Virus record (IMG/VR): IMGVR_UViG_3300027494_000019
Coordinates: 1-23,521 of that record
DNA length: 23,521 nucleotides
Reading direction: 5' to 3' (one strand)
DNA from: a virus
Shown here: in pieces, positions 1 through 8,762 of the stretch
How the letters are laid out: each line of letters starts with the position of its first letter
Numbering within the stretch: the first letter of the stretch is position 1
The notes under the pieces: generated by a model
Database searches by the model: none
Told to the model about the DNA's origin: nothing
What the model saw: only the letters and a program-made list of their open reading frames with translations
Program-made: the position numbers and the translations under genes

Positions 1-3000
1 ATAGTTATTATTAGAAAGATCTTTTATTGAAGAAGCAGAAACTACAGAATCAAAACAAGTTTTATTATTAAAATCAACATAAAAAGAAAGACCATTTTTT
101 ACAATATCATTTCTTTGAGTATAAGCAAATTTTGATCTATTTAAAATATAACCATTAACATCTAATCTTTCAGCAGGACTTGTTGAACTTATACCGACAT
201 TCCCACCTCTTAATATGGTCATCCTTTGAGTAAGGCCACCAGCAACAGTGGGACGAGTATAGAAACCTAAAGCATAACCATTGTCTTGAACATCTTCATT
301 ATAAGCAGCTATTTGAGCATTATCTTGAAGGACATTTCCAGCAGTTCTTCCTTTGAAAATAATAGATGATCCAAAATTAGTAGTAATAGCAGAAGGGTAA
401 TCAGAAGTAATTGTTAACATCGGCTGCAAAGTGCCAGAAGTAGCAGGAACTTTATATAATTCTAATATTGAATTAGCGGTTACTGTTCCTATACCGACAT
501 TGCCTTCATTAGTTATACGAGCAACTTCAACAGGAGCTGTCGCATGAGTTAAAAATCTAATGCCATCACGGGATTGAGAAGCTATTTCTAATCCTAAGTA
601 AGCAGTAGCACTTGTTCTAGCAAGACGTAAATAAGCAGTAGCATTAGCAGTGCTATTATTTAATTGCAAGTTGTAGCCGCAATAACCAACATTTGAAGTC
701 GCATTTCCAAAAACATTGTATCCAAAAGTAGTTGGATTAGTACTAATTGTTCCTATGTTTAAATCTAGCTTATGATTTGCAGTAATAGTCCCTATGCCGA
801 CATTACCACCATTTGGATTTAATAATAATGGATAGTAAGCATCTAAACTAGTTTCATCTGTAGATTGTATCCATGCGCCTGAGCCCCCTGCTCTAATACC
901 AAAATCTAGAACTGCATTGTCTGTAGTATTACTAATTCTAAATATACCACTTTGGGTCGTACCATTTAAAGCAGGATTTCCGACAACTCCATCAACTTGT
1001 AATTTTTGAGTTGGAGAAATTCCAAGACCTAAAGAATTAGTTACAATTAATGAACCATCTGTTTTAATTACATCTTCTGCCGAACGATAAAGATTAGCTT
1101 GGGCATCATTTCCAAAACATATTCCACTATCTGGGAGAGTTGAATTTGTTGGCCCAACAGAAAGCAGACAATTTGGAGTGTTATTGGTACTCCCAATATG
1201 CAAACGCCCTTCTTTATTAAGGACCATTGCGACTCTACCACTTGAATAAAACCAAGTTTGCTGTACAGAAGCTCCTTGATTAAACAATACTAAACTTGGA
1301 CTAACGCCTCCTGCCGTTGTTGCATAAGGTCCAATATAAGCAACATTTGTTGGAAGTACAATTCCAAGCATTGGAACTGCTAATCCTGTAGAAGTAGTAA
1401 AAGATATGCCTCCGCCAGAAATATGAACTTTATTAGAAGGATTAGTTATACCAATTCCGACATTACCATTACCTAACATTACAAAATCATTTCCAAAATT
1501 GGATTTGTAAGCTAATATAGCCAAGTTATTTCCAGTACCTGTGGCATCTGCATCTACCCAATCCCAACCATCAGCATAATCATCATTATAACTACTACTA
1601 TACATGCTTTCCACATATAGCTTAGGCCAATATCCGGGGCCTACTAATACGATACAAACTTTAGGCGTACCTGAAGAATCCCAGTCTTCAGCAGACAACT
1701 TGACTATTGGAGCAAAACTACCTGCTGAACTAATTGCTGGACTATAAAATGTACTATTATAATAATGCCAACATACCATCAAACTAGCAGCTTCTGCACT
1801 ATTATATCTGAAACCTTTAATATTAATAGTGAAATCAGCGGCAGGTGAAGCAAAAGGAATTTTTGTTCTTATCTTTATGAAACTTGGAGTAGCTCCACTA
1901 TTTATATCTAAACCAATTAACGTAAGTTTGCTGTCATCTCCAAAACTCGCCTCTCCATTAACAGCTAATTTTACTGAAGGACTTGTCGTTCCTACACCTA
2001 CACTACTTTGAAAATAAGTTGGCGTAGTTGAATAACCTGCTATTCTAGAAACAGCTTGATCTGATCCATTTCTAACTTCTAAATAACCATCGGCACCAGA
2101 TTCATAAGCATATATTAATTTAGCAGTACTAGCATATCTTTCTATAATGAAAGTATTTGCACTAATAGTATTTGGCTTTATATGTAAAGAAGCTGCTGGA
2201 GATATTGTACCTACGCCAACATTTCCAGCACTATTAATACGCATGTATTCTACGCCGGTCGCAGAAGATGTTTTATCTCTGCCAAATGTTAATGCGTTTA
2301 CTCCAGAAGGTTGACCAATAAACCAATCAGCTATTCCATACTGAGTCCAAATAGTAAAAGCTCCGTTTGCTCCTGCTGCTCCAGCATTAAAATTATAGAA
2401 CTGCGCTAAAACTCCATTAGTAGGATTGTTGGCTTGGAGTTGTAATCTATAGATTGGATTTATTGCGCCTATGCCTACATCGCCGCTTAAATTGATACGC
2501 ATTCTTTCATTCGTATCTTCAGAGATGTCAGTATTTAAAGCAGAAATTATGTTAGTATGAAAAGTAACGCCCTTATTATAAATTAACTTTATAAAATTAC
2601 CCTGATCATTTGCACTTGCAAAACGACGAACTTGAGAATTTGCTGTAGGAGACGCTTTTACATTATTACCTATGATTGAGGCTGCACTGTTTAATACTTC
2701 GCCATAAGCTGCATAACCAAAGACAATATTTTTACCTGCTCCGCCGAAATCTAGAAAATCAGTAGGTGCATTTGAACTAATTCCAACGAGGCCATTATTT
2801 GTTATTCTAACTTTTTCGCTTCCAGTACCTCCATTAGAAGTTCTAAAAGCCATATAAGTATTACCAGCATCGCTTCTTGCAGAAAGAGTAAATATTCCAC
2901 CAACTGTATCATAATTTAAGAACCCTGCGTTATCAGTAGGATCAGAGTATGTCCCTGCTGATTTTATTTTTAATGTTCCGCTTACATCAAGTTTTTGAGT

Positions 3001-6000
3001 TGGACTTTCACTACCTATTCCAACGTTTCCAGCGGTCGTGATGCGCATTCTCTCTGCGCCAGCTCCTCTTGCTCTAAAAATATGAGTAGTATTGTCATAA
3101 TAATTAGTAGGATCGCTGCTATCTCCTAAATAGATTGATGGAAGTTCTGGATTCCATACTCTATTATAAACCGCAAACCTATCAGCAAATGAATAACCAC
3201 TTAAAGCAATAGTACCATTGACATCTAATCTTGAAACAGGACTTGCAGATCCAATACCTACATTACCTTGTTGAGTAACAACAAATTGTCTTGTAGTTTG
3301 ACCGCTAACATTCCAAACAGCAAAAGTATTATTTGCATCTGCTCCGATTGCGCCTAGTCCTGAGACTGCACCAATTCTTCCTAAAACTAATTGAATTGAA
3401 AAATTATTGGCTTTAATTTCTGCACCATAATTAAGTCTTTTATTGGCGATTGGAACTCCAACTCCCAATTGACCAGATACATAAAGATCTGTTCCTATAT
3501 TTATACTTCCACTTGTTGATAAAGTTGAGGTTACATTAACGCTACCATTTATTCTTGAATCACCAAATACTTCAAAAGTATCAGTAGACTGAGAATGAGT
3601 ACCGAACCTTACTAGATTTATGTATTGATGAGCGACACTTCCTGCTTGCTGCAAATATAAAGGTATATTCGCAGAACGATCTACTTTTATAAATCTATGC
3701 CTATACAAACCATTTGTATAAGTATCATGATCCATTACTAAACCAAAAACTCCAGAGGCATTTGGAAATAAATTAGTATCAGGGACTGTATCTTGATTAG
3801 TGAATCCCATGTTTTTCAAGTGTAGTTGACCTGATGGATTGGTTATACCTATTCCAACTGAGCCACCATTTGGATTTAATAAAAGTGGATAAGTTGCAGA
3901 TAAACTAGTTTCATCTGTAGACTGTATCCATGCGCCTAAACCTCCTGCTCTAATACCGAAATCTAAAACTGCATTATCTGTTGCGTTACTAATCCTAAAT
4001 ATGCCACTTTGAGTTGTACCATTTAAAGCAGGATTTCCTACTTCTCCATCAACTTGAAGTTTTTGAACCGGATTAATTCCAATACCTAAACTGCCATCTG
4101 TTTTTAAAGCTCCTAAGGCTGATCTATATAAGTTTGCAGAAGAGTCATTGCCAAAACTCATTCCACTTACGGCAGCAACAGAAGAAGTTGGACCGACATT
4201 CAATAAAGCTGGAGGAGTATTGCCAGCATTTCCTGCTATATTTAAACGACCCTCTTTATTGAGGACCATCGCAATTCTGCCGCTAGAATAAAAATAAGTC
4301 TGTTGAACAGATGACCCTTGATTAAATACAACTAAAGTTGGAGCATTACCATCTGTAGAAGTAGAGTAAGGTCCAATGTAGGCTACATTTACAGCAGTAA
4401 GACCAATCATTGGTACTGCTAATCCCGTAGATGTAGTAAAAGAAATACCACCACCAGATATATGAAGTTTATTAGAAGGATCAGTTATTCCTATACCAAC
4501 ATAACCATTATCTCTTAAAATGTTTATGGATCTTTTTTCTACGCTATTCTCATACGTTCCAAGAGAAACAGTATTTGCACTAGCATCATAACCAATGTAA
4601 CCACCATAAGTTGTAGTGCCATATGTTGGTCTTTCTTCTGAGAAAACTATTCTTTTGAAAAAAGTATCATTAACATCTAACACCATCCAAGGGTCATTAT
4701 TGCTTGCGTTACCACCAATATGAATAGGAGCAACGGCATTAACTGTACCAACTCCAACATTCCCTCCAGAAGTAATACTCATTACAGTATTTCTTCCAGC
4801 ACCACCGACAGAAGACTCTGTGCTAAAATATAAACTTTGACCGCTGGCCCAATCGAAATAATTTATTCCACCAAGTCTAAATAAAGAAATTCTAGCATTA
4901 TTTCCTTCACTAATTAATTCTCCACTTGCTCTAACTGTTCCTATTACATCTAAATTGTAACTAGGATTAACCGTGCCTACTCCTACATTTCCTCCACCGG
5001 GATTTAATAGTAATGGACCGGCAGTAGTATTTGAAATTACTCCTGTCGTATTTTCCTGAGCTATGTATAAATAATCGCTACCTACACCAACACCGTCAGC
5101 AGCATCTGGATCTAATATTAAATAAGACCTGCCTCCAGCGAGAGAATCTTTGCCTAATAAATATCCTCTAGTTCCATCATTACCTACAATATCTGCACTT
5201 AGATAAATATTTCCTACTACGTCTAATTTAGCAGATGGATTTGTTTTTCCTATTCCTACAAAATTATTTGCTACATTAAAATTAACTGGCGAGGATAATG
5301 CATAAATTCCTGTAGAAGCAAAACCAAAGTTTGCTACTTTTGTTTGATACATCCCCCAACCTTGAGAATAATCATTCTCTTGCCTTGTGGTTATGCAATC
5401 AACAGTAAATCTATAATAGTAATGAACGTCTCCTGTTTGTCCAAAGCAAACATTTATATAATTACTAGCATCTTTTGCAAGATATTTAGGAGAGCCGTCA
5501 TTTCCTAAATCAATTAAAGAATAGCTAATAGGTGAGTGACTTGGACCGTAATCATAAAATACAACTTTAAAATCATAAAGTTTAGCATCACCGTAACCGT
5601 ATCCTTTAACATGGACAATTGGCATTTCATAAGAGTTACCTATTTGGAAAGGCGTTCTAACGACATAAGCGCCGTCACTATAATTATCTGAATTGTAAGT
5701 GAGAATATTTTTGTACTCTTGAATTGCGGTAGTTCCACTTGCTCTTTGAGAAAATGAACCAGATATTCTTAATTTAGTATTTGGGCTTGCAGTTCCAATT
5801 CCAACATTGCCACCGCCTAGATTAAATAGGACATTACTATTTTCTCCGTCGAATCTTACTCTTGGAGCAGAATCAATTTCAGAAGATCTTTGGATTTGTA
5901 AATTATTATTACCATTATCAACATAGAAATACCAATCAGTTGAACCGGCTGTATTAAAAGCCATTCCATTTTCAGAGGAAGTAGAACTTCTATTTAATAC

Positions 6001-6798
6001 TAAAGAAGTACTACCCCCGCCTTGACCATCAATCGTGAAATTACCATCTGTTTTTATTCTTGAGCTAGATATCCTATATAAATTAGCTTGAGAATCTGCT
6101 CCAAAAGTTATACCGCTTGTAGCAGAAGTAGAACCCGCACCTCCAACTGATAAAAGAGTAGCTGGAGCTGCATTTCCTATTCCAACTCTGCCATTTTGCT
6201 GAAACCTAACTGTTTCAGTTCCACCGGGAGCAAAGATAAATTTGTTTGCTGTACCCTGACTATAATTTGATACAAATGTTAAAGTATTATCTCCAGCAGA
6301 GCTATGATATATTTGAGAATTTTGATTGGCGACAGCATTTCCTAACTGTATGCCGCCATTATAAGCAGGATTTCCAGCGAACGATTGAAATATTGCAGTT
6401 ATAACTGCATCATCTGCTCCTTTAACTTCTAGTTTAGCAGCAGGGCTTGTTGTTCCTATCCCAATGCCTGTTCCTAAATCATAAATACTTCCAGTAAGTA
6501 ATTCTTTTGTATTACTCCAGCGAGCAACATAATTTGCTACTCCAGATCCAGAAACAAAATTTCCATTAACATACCCACTAAGAGAATCGATCCTATTATT
6601 TAATAAAGTTCCAGTAGCCGCAATTTGCCCACTTAATAAAGAAAGATCAGCATTGTTTGAATCCGCTTGCCACATTACGCCAGAAGACGTAGATGTCAGC
6701 ACATAACCATTTGCGCCTATGTTATTGCTAACATCAAATACAAATCCAGAAATTGCAATTCCCGTCGTGAGAATTTCATCTATAGCGAATTGAGCCAT
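1..6798 (-). CDS. Giant repetitive tail fibre protein, C-terminus beyond window
   Basis: One uninterrupted frame of 2,266 codons runs from ATG at 6798 to the left edge without a stop. The upstream AAGG lies 8 bases before the ATG. The product is a string of about 21 modules, each opening with a motif near GNVGIGTxxPxxKLxVxG; clear examples begin near 6465, 6190, 5810, 5260, 4990, 4765, 4500, 3865, 3265, 3030, 2485, 2225, 2005, 1470, 810, 510 and 215. Gly/Ser/Asn/Thr-rich beta-type spacers separate them. The N-terminus (MAQFAIDEILTTG, then GYVLTSTSSGVMW) resembles virion-attached fibre ends. The last ~35 residues (NGLSFYVDF..., KDLSNNNY) resemble the start of a LamG/concanavalin-like domain. 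Family knowledge: such repeats occur in phage tail fibres, often ending in an intramolecular S74 chaperone, which cannot be seen here. Role inferred: host surface recognition. Fibre class is fairly secure; receptor and fold are unknown. Confidence 0.85.
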   Translation of the reverse strand, partial: MAQFAIDEILTTGIAISGFVFDVSNNIGANGYVLTSTSSGVMWQADSNNADLSLLSGQIAATGTLLNNRIDSLSGYVNGNFVSGSGVANYVARWSNTKELLTGSIYDLGTGIGIGTTSPAAKLEVKGADDAVITAIFQSFAGNPAYNGGIQLGNAVANQNSQIYHSSAGDNTLTFVSNYSQGTANKFIFAPGGTETVRFQQNGRVGIGNAAPATLLSVGGAGSTSATSGITFGADSQANLYRISSSRIKTDGNFTIDGQGGGSTSLVLNRSSTSSENGMAFNTAGSTDWYFYVDNGNNNLQIQRSSEIDSAPRVRFDGENSNVLFNLGGGNVGIGTASPNTKLRISGSFSQRASGTTAIQEYKNILTYNSDNYSDGAYVVRTPFQIGNSYEMPIVHVKGYGYGDAKLYDFKVVFYDYGPSHSPISYSLIDLGNDGSPKYLAKDASNYINVCFGQTGDVHYYYRFTVDCITTRQENDYSQGWGMYQTKVANFGFASTGIYALSSPVNFNVANNFVGIGKTNPSAKLDVVGNIYLSADIVGNDGTRGYLLGKDSLAGGRSYLILDPDAADGVGVGSDYLYIAQENTTGVISNTTAGPLLLNPGGGNVGVGTVNPSYNLDVIGTVRASGELISEGNNARISLFRLGGINYFDWASGQSLYFSTESSVGGAGRNTVMSITSGGNVGVGTVNAVAPIHIGGNASNNDPWMVLDVNDTFFKRIVFSEERPTYGTTTYGGYIGYDASANTVSLGTYENSVEKRSINILRDNGYVGIGITDPSNKLHISGGGISFTTSTGLAVPMIGLTAVNVAYIGPYSTSTDGNAPTLVVFNQGSSVQQTYFYSSGRIAMVLNKEGRLNIAGNAGNTPPALLNVGPTSSVAAVSGMSFGNDSSANLYRSALGALKTDGSLGIGINPVQKLQVDGEVGNPALNGTTQSGIFRISNATDNAVLDFGIRAGGLGAWIQSTDETSLSATYPLLLNPNGGSVGIGITNPSGQLHLKNMGFTNQDTVPDTNLFPNASGVFGLVMDHDTYTNGLYRHRFIKVDRSANIPLYLQQAGSVAHQYINLVRFGTHSQSTDTFEVFGDSRINGSVNVTSTLSTSGSINIGTDLYVSGQLGVGVPIANKRLNYGAEIKANNFSIQLVLGRIGAVSGLGAIGADANNTFAVWNVSGQTTRQFVVTQQGNVGIGSASPVSRLDVNGTIALSGYSFADRFAVYNRVWNPELPSIYLGDSSDPTNYYDNTTHIFRARGAGAERMRITTAGNVGIGSESPTQKLDVSGTLKIKSAGTYSDPTDNAGFLNYDTVGGIFTLSARSDAGNTYMAFRTSNGGTGSEKVRITNNGLVGISSNAPTDFLDFGGAGKNIVFGYAAYGEVLNSAASIIGNNVKASPTANSQVRRFASANDQGNFIKLIYNKGVTFHTNIISALNTDISEDTNERMRINLSGDVGIGAINPIYRLQLQANNPTNGVLAQFYNFNAGAAGANGAFTIWTQYGIADWFIGQPSGVNALTFGRDKTSSATGVEYMRINSAGNVGVGTISPAASLHIKPNTISANTFIIERYASTAKLIYAYESGADGYLEVRNGSDQAVSRIAGYSTTPTYFQSSVGVGTTSPSVKLAVNGEASFGDDSKLTLIGLDINSGATPSFIKIRTKIPFASPAADFTINIKGFRYNSAEAASLMVCWHYYNSTFYSPAISSAGSFAPIVKLSAEDWDSSGTPKVCIVLVGPGYWPKLYVESMYSSSYNDDYADGWDWVDADATGTGNNLAILAYKSNFGNDFVMLGNGNVGIGITNPSNKVHISGGGISFTTSTGLAVPMLGIVLPTNVAYIGPYATTAGGVSPSLVLFNQGASVQQTWFYSSGRVAMVLNKEGRLHIGSTNNTPNCLLSVGPTNSTLPDSGICFGNDAQANLYRSAEDVIKTDGSLIVTNSLGLGISPTQKLQVDGVVGNPALNGTTQSGIFRISNTTDNAVLDFGIRAGGSGAWIQSTDETSLDAYYPLLLNPNGGNVGIGTITANHKLDLNIGTISTNPTTFGYNVFGNATSNVGYCGYNLQLNNSTANATAYLRLARTSATAYLGLEIASQSRDGIRFLTHATAPVEVARITNEGNVGIGTVTANSILELYKVPATSGTLQPMLTITSDYPSAITTNFGSSIIFKGRTAGNVLQDNAQIAAYNEDVQDNGYALGFYTRPTVAGGLTQRMTILRGGNVGISSTSPAERLDVNGYILNRSKFAYTQRNDIVKNGLSFYVDFNNKTCFDSVVSASSIKDLSNNNY
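784..1473 (-). repeat. Internal duplication of fibre gene, copy A
   Basis: This block encodes fibre residues of about 1776-2005. It matches copy B at 3841-4512 codon for codon, apart from one net 18-base (6-codon) insertion near 1040 that adds residues IVTNSL. Shared landmarks are SNK(L/V)HISGGGISF, YIGPY, MVLNKEGRL, ANLYRS, LQVDG, NPALNGTTQSGIF and AWIQSTDETSL. Most differences are synonymous or conservative, so the copies have diverged under selection for protein sequence. Confidence 0.9.
3841..4512 (-). repeat. Internal duplication of fibre gene, copy B
   Basis: This block encodes fibre residues of about 763-986 and is the partner of copy A, offset by 3,039 to 3,057 bases. It spans two consecutive GIG-type modules. 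By eye roughly four residues in five are identical to copy A. The flanks on both sides (SGQLHLKN on one, DNGYVGIG on the other) stop matching, so the boundary is reasonably sharp. Confidence 0.9.
6042..6165 (-). repeat. Third, diverged copy of part of the duplicated fibre block
   Basis: The stretch LLSVGGAGSTSATSGITFG followed by ADSQANLYR and IKTDG matches the part of copies A and B reading LLSVGP...SG(I/M)xFGNDxxANLYRS...KTDGSL. Only this sub-block is shared; the YIGPY and WIQSTDETS portions are absent. It shows that the module family was present before the more recent duplication. Confidence 0.65.
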
Positions 6799-6812
6799 TT
6801 GAAAACCTTAAA

Positions 6813-6830
6813 CCTTATTATTAATTACAC
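6813..6830 (-). promoter_or_regulatory. Candidate late promoter/leader element before the fibre gene
   Basis: The minus strand reads GTGTAATTAATAATAAGG, ending 14 bases before the ATG at 6798. Near-copies precede the portal (16451-16468), the 189-aa gene (13245-13261) and the decoration-like gene (9335-9350). It sits directly after the terminator at 6836-6871, where a new transcript would have to start. Promoter function is inferred from position and recurrence only. Confidence 0.4.
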
Positions 6831-6871
6831 AAAAAAATCTTTAGCCCCCTAAAAATCGAGAGCTAAAGATT
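6831..6871 (-). terminator. Rho-independent terminator upstream of the fibre gene
   Basis: On the minus strand a 10-bp perfect stem (AATCTTTAGC with GCTAAAGATT, positions 6871-6862 and 6845-6836) encloses a 16-base loop and runs into a T-tract. It lies between the 74-aa gene and the fibre gene, so it would end the transcript of the two small genes downstream of capsid. The long loop and AT-rich stem make it weaker than the terminator at 7531-7557. Confidence 0.65.
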
Positions 6872-6897
6872 GCGTTTCTAATATTTTATCTGATATT

Positions 6898-7122
6898 TCA
6901 GACCTGCATCTTTGGGAATGGAGGAATCTCAGGAGCTTGAGTATTATTGAGTACACCCTGAAGAGCCGCAGTACACTTATCAAGGTACACATGCTCATCA
7001 TAACTCAATCGGCTCTGACGAGCTAGACCTACAAAAGTGTTTAGCGCAATTTGCGGCGTAGGATCTGGCAAGTCCTTGACGGATGGAGGCTGCTGTGGTG
7101 GCTGTTGATTAGTCTGTTCCAT
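6898..7122 (-). CDS. Small phage protein, proline/glutamine-rich N-terminus
   Basis: This 74-residue protein is not recognised. Residues 1-25 are rich in Pro and Gln (QTNQQPPQQPPSVKDLPDPTPQ region) and look disordered. Residues 26-62 look helical (ALNTFVGLARQSRLSYDEHVYLDKCTAAL), and the tail is again proline-rich. It lies 11 bases downstream of the 118-aa gene and ahead of a terminator, so the two probably share a transcript. The GAAGGAAG sequence upstream is too far from the ATG to be an ideal ribosome site. Its position between capsid and fibre suggests a minor structural or assembly role, which is inference only. Confidence 0.7.
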   Translation of the reverse strand: MEQTNQQPPQQPPSVKDLPDPTPQIALNTFVGLARQSRLSYDEHVYLDKCTAALQGVLNNTQAPEIPPFPKMQV

Positions 7123-7133
7123 ATGATTATATA

Positions 7134-7490
7134 TTATCTTCCTTCGGCTAAAATTCTTTTGGCTGCATCAGAAATGTCGTTGTCCAAAACTTTCTTTGTA
7201 CCGGATACTTTTAAATAAGAATTATTATGGCGTCGAAATTCATTCAAAAGTCTTTCTCTCAGCATTTTCATATTATCAACTGGGAGAAGATTCATTTTGA
7301 CTGCATGACTTTGAAGATCGCTCTTAGTCATAGCATTTAGTTGACTCCAATATTCATCCTCGTTAAAAGTACCGTACTTGTCTGAACCAGCATCACCAAG
7401 AATCTGGTCAAGAGTTTGGTATTGCTTTTCTTCAACTTGAGCATGAGTTTGACTCATGTCTTCTAATGCTTGCTTCTTCTTTTTAGCCAT
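7134..7490 (-). CDS. Small basic phage protein with SAP-like helical segment
   Basis: This 118-residue protein starts with a lysine run (MAKKKKQ). Residues 55-86 (MTKSDLQSHAVKMNLLP then LRERLLNEFRRH) have the pattern of a SAP-like helix-turn-helix: a short helix, a turn with Leu-Pro, then a second amphipathic helix. SAP motifs in other proteins bind DNA or mediate protein contacts. AAGG lies only 1 base from the ATG, which is unusually close, so the start at Met12 (an AGAAGA lies just upstream) cannot be excluded. It is the first gene after the capsid terminator. The function is unknown; the domain call is a pattern match by eye. Confidence 0.7.
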   Translation of the reverse strand: MAKKKKQALEDMSQTHAQVEEKQYQTLDQILGDAGSDKYGTFNEDEYWSQLNAMTKSDLQSHAVKMNLLPVDNMKMLRERLLNEFRRHNNSYLKVSGTKKVLDNDISDAAKRILAEGR

Positions 7491-7524
7491 ACCTTATAAT
7501 ACTATATATAAATAAAAATGTAAA

Positions 7525-7557
7525 ATAAAAAACCCCAGAGGGGTTACCTCTGGGGTT
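7525..7557 (-). terminator. Strong Rho-independent terminator after the major capsid gene
   Basis: An 11-bp perfect stem (AACCCCAGAGG with CCTCTGGGGTT) closes a 5-base loop and is followed on the minus strand by six T residues. It starts 17 bases after the capsid stop codon at 7575. This is the clearest terminator in the window and would end the head operon, leaving the downstream genes to read-through or their own promoter. Confidence 0.93.
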
Positions 7558-7574
7558 AAAACTGCGATAGTTTT

Positions 7575-8726
7575 TTAGTTGGTGATTACACCACCGATAG
7601 CGCGAGCGTCGATACAAATACGACCCTCTTCCAAGAAGCCGTAGAAGCCAGTCTTCTCGGCGCGAGAAACGAATTGATCATCAGGTAGAACGCTGAGTTG
7701 TCCACCGCTCTCAGCGTTTGTAGCGACTGGGCGGATAAATGCATCACGGCTCAAGTCAAGACCAATTGAGAGGTCATGAGAAGCAGTGGCGAAGGTAATG
7801 GCGTTAGCACCATTGATGTCAGGATATGTAGTTACGTCGAAAGAGTCAAACAAGGTGTTATACTTTTGACTCTTACCGAGTTCAACGAGTTCGATAATAT
7901 TAATACCGAACAAGCTCTCCATTCCGCCGCCTCTATAGATCTCAGTACGAACATCTTCAGACAATTGGGTTTGATAAGTTGTAGAAGAACCTGTCGCAAA
8001 GAGAGGATTGAATGAGAAAGAACGAATCTTAGCCTTAATTTCTGGGCTAATAAAGAGATCGGTCAATCCGCGAGCAGAAGCATCAGAAGGAGTACCACCA
8101 GCGAATGAAACGTTAATTCTCTTAAAGCGGAGAATTAGATCGTTCAAGCATCCCATATCGAAAGCTCTTGCACCACCAGTTGGGGCGATAAGATGCTTAA
8201 GGGCACCTGAAGCGGAGTAAGAAACTGAACGGCCATCCTTGGTAGCAGCAGCACCAAGAGCCTTTAGAATAACAGCCCAAGCATTGCGCTCTTGCTTAAC
8301 AAGAACCTCTTGAGCCATACGATCCAAAGCTCCGCTAACTACGTCGAGACGAGCCTTACGGGCGTACTTCTTATTGAAGGAAACGGCAGAGTCAAGACGA
8401 TAGGTAGCGATCTTCAACTCTTGAACTGGTTGATCCATGTAGTTGGAGGGCAAGCCACCAGCGACATTTTGAGCCCAGACGGAAACTAGACCAGCAGCCT
8501 CGTTGTAATAGAGGTCAAGAGGATAAGAAGGACTATCGTCTTCGTTATACTCCATGTCTCTATAAATCATGCTGGCAGTACCAGCTTGAGCGAGAACCTT
8601 TTGAATTACTGGTCCGACGAAAGCGGCCAAAGCTTCCATAGCCTCGGCAGACTCAACGACATTGCGAGAACCAACCTTTTTGATTAGCTCTACTTGTTCT
8701 GGCGTATTTTTTAATTTAAGTCTCAT
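7575..8726 (-). CDS. Major capsid protein
   Basis: The product has 383 residues, the usual size for an HK97-fold capsid protein. It sits directly downstream of the protease-scaffold and decoration-like genes and is followed by a strong terminator, the standard arrangement. The N-terminus is helical (residues 1-45), as expected of the scaffold-interacting arm or N-arm. A Gly/Ala-rich middle and the segment TDLFISPEIKAKIRSFSF (about residues 222-239) fit the peptide-recognition and axial domains of known capsid proteins. Codon use is visibly different from neighbours: Arg as CGC/CGT, and many GCC, ACC and AAC codons, versus AGA and AT-ending codons elsewhere. That fits very high expression. No Shine-Dalgarno sequence precedes the ATG (ACTAATATG). 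Assignment rests on context, size and composition, not on a unique motif. Confidence 0.85.
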   Translation of the reverse strand: MRLKLKNTPEQVELIKKVGSRNVVESAEAMEALAAFVGPVIQKVLAQAGTASMIYRDMEYNEDDSPSYPLDLYYNEAAGLVSVWAQNVAGGLPSNYMDQPVQELKIATYRLDSAVSFNKKYARKARLDVVSGALDRMAQEVLVKQERNAWAVILKALGAAATKDGRSVSYSASGALKHLIAPTGGARAFDMGCLNDLILRFKRINVSFAGGTPSDASARGLTDLFISPEIKAKIRSFSFNPLFATGSSTTYQTQLSEDVRTEIYRGGGMESLFGINIIELVELGKSQKYNTLFDSFDVTTYPDINGANAITFATASHDLSIGLDLSRDAFIRPVATNAESGGQLSVLPDDQFVSRAEKTGFYGFLEEGRICIDARAIGGVITN

Positions 8727-8762
8727 ATTAGTATATTAATTAGTTAGTTAAGTTATTGGTTA

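Noticed and set aside
1829-2011. Plus-strand open frames of 60-130 codons opposite long genes (for example 1829-2011, 6667-6852, 10473-10835, 17757-18140, 20042-20341)
   Set aside because: They lie antisense to long, well-supported minus-strand genes, lack ribosome sites, and have composition explained by the codon bias of the opposite strand.
3498-3505. TATAAATA on the minus strand inside the fibre gene
   Set aside because: It is within coding sequence with no gene starting nearby; it is used here only as a warning that the octamer can occur by chance.
784-4512. Diversity-generating retroelement as the source of the repeated fibre blocks
   Set aside because: No reverse transcriptase, no short template repeat, and differences are spread over all bases and mostly synonymous, not adenine-directed.
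1-6798. Possible frameshift or pseudogene status of the fibre gene
   Set aside because: I read much of the frame codon by codon, including the first ~1,500 bases and both duplicated blocks, and found no in-frame stop; the repeats stay in register throughout.
7496-7524. TTTACA-17-TATTAT promoter before the 118-aa gene
   Set aside because: The spacing is good but the predicted start would fall at or inside the ATG, and the region is almost pure A/T, so chance is likely.
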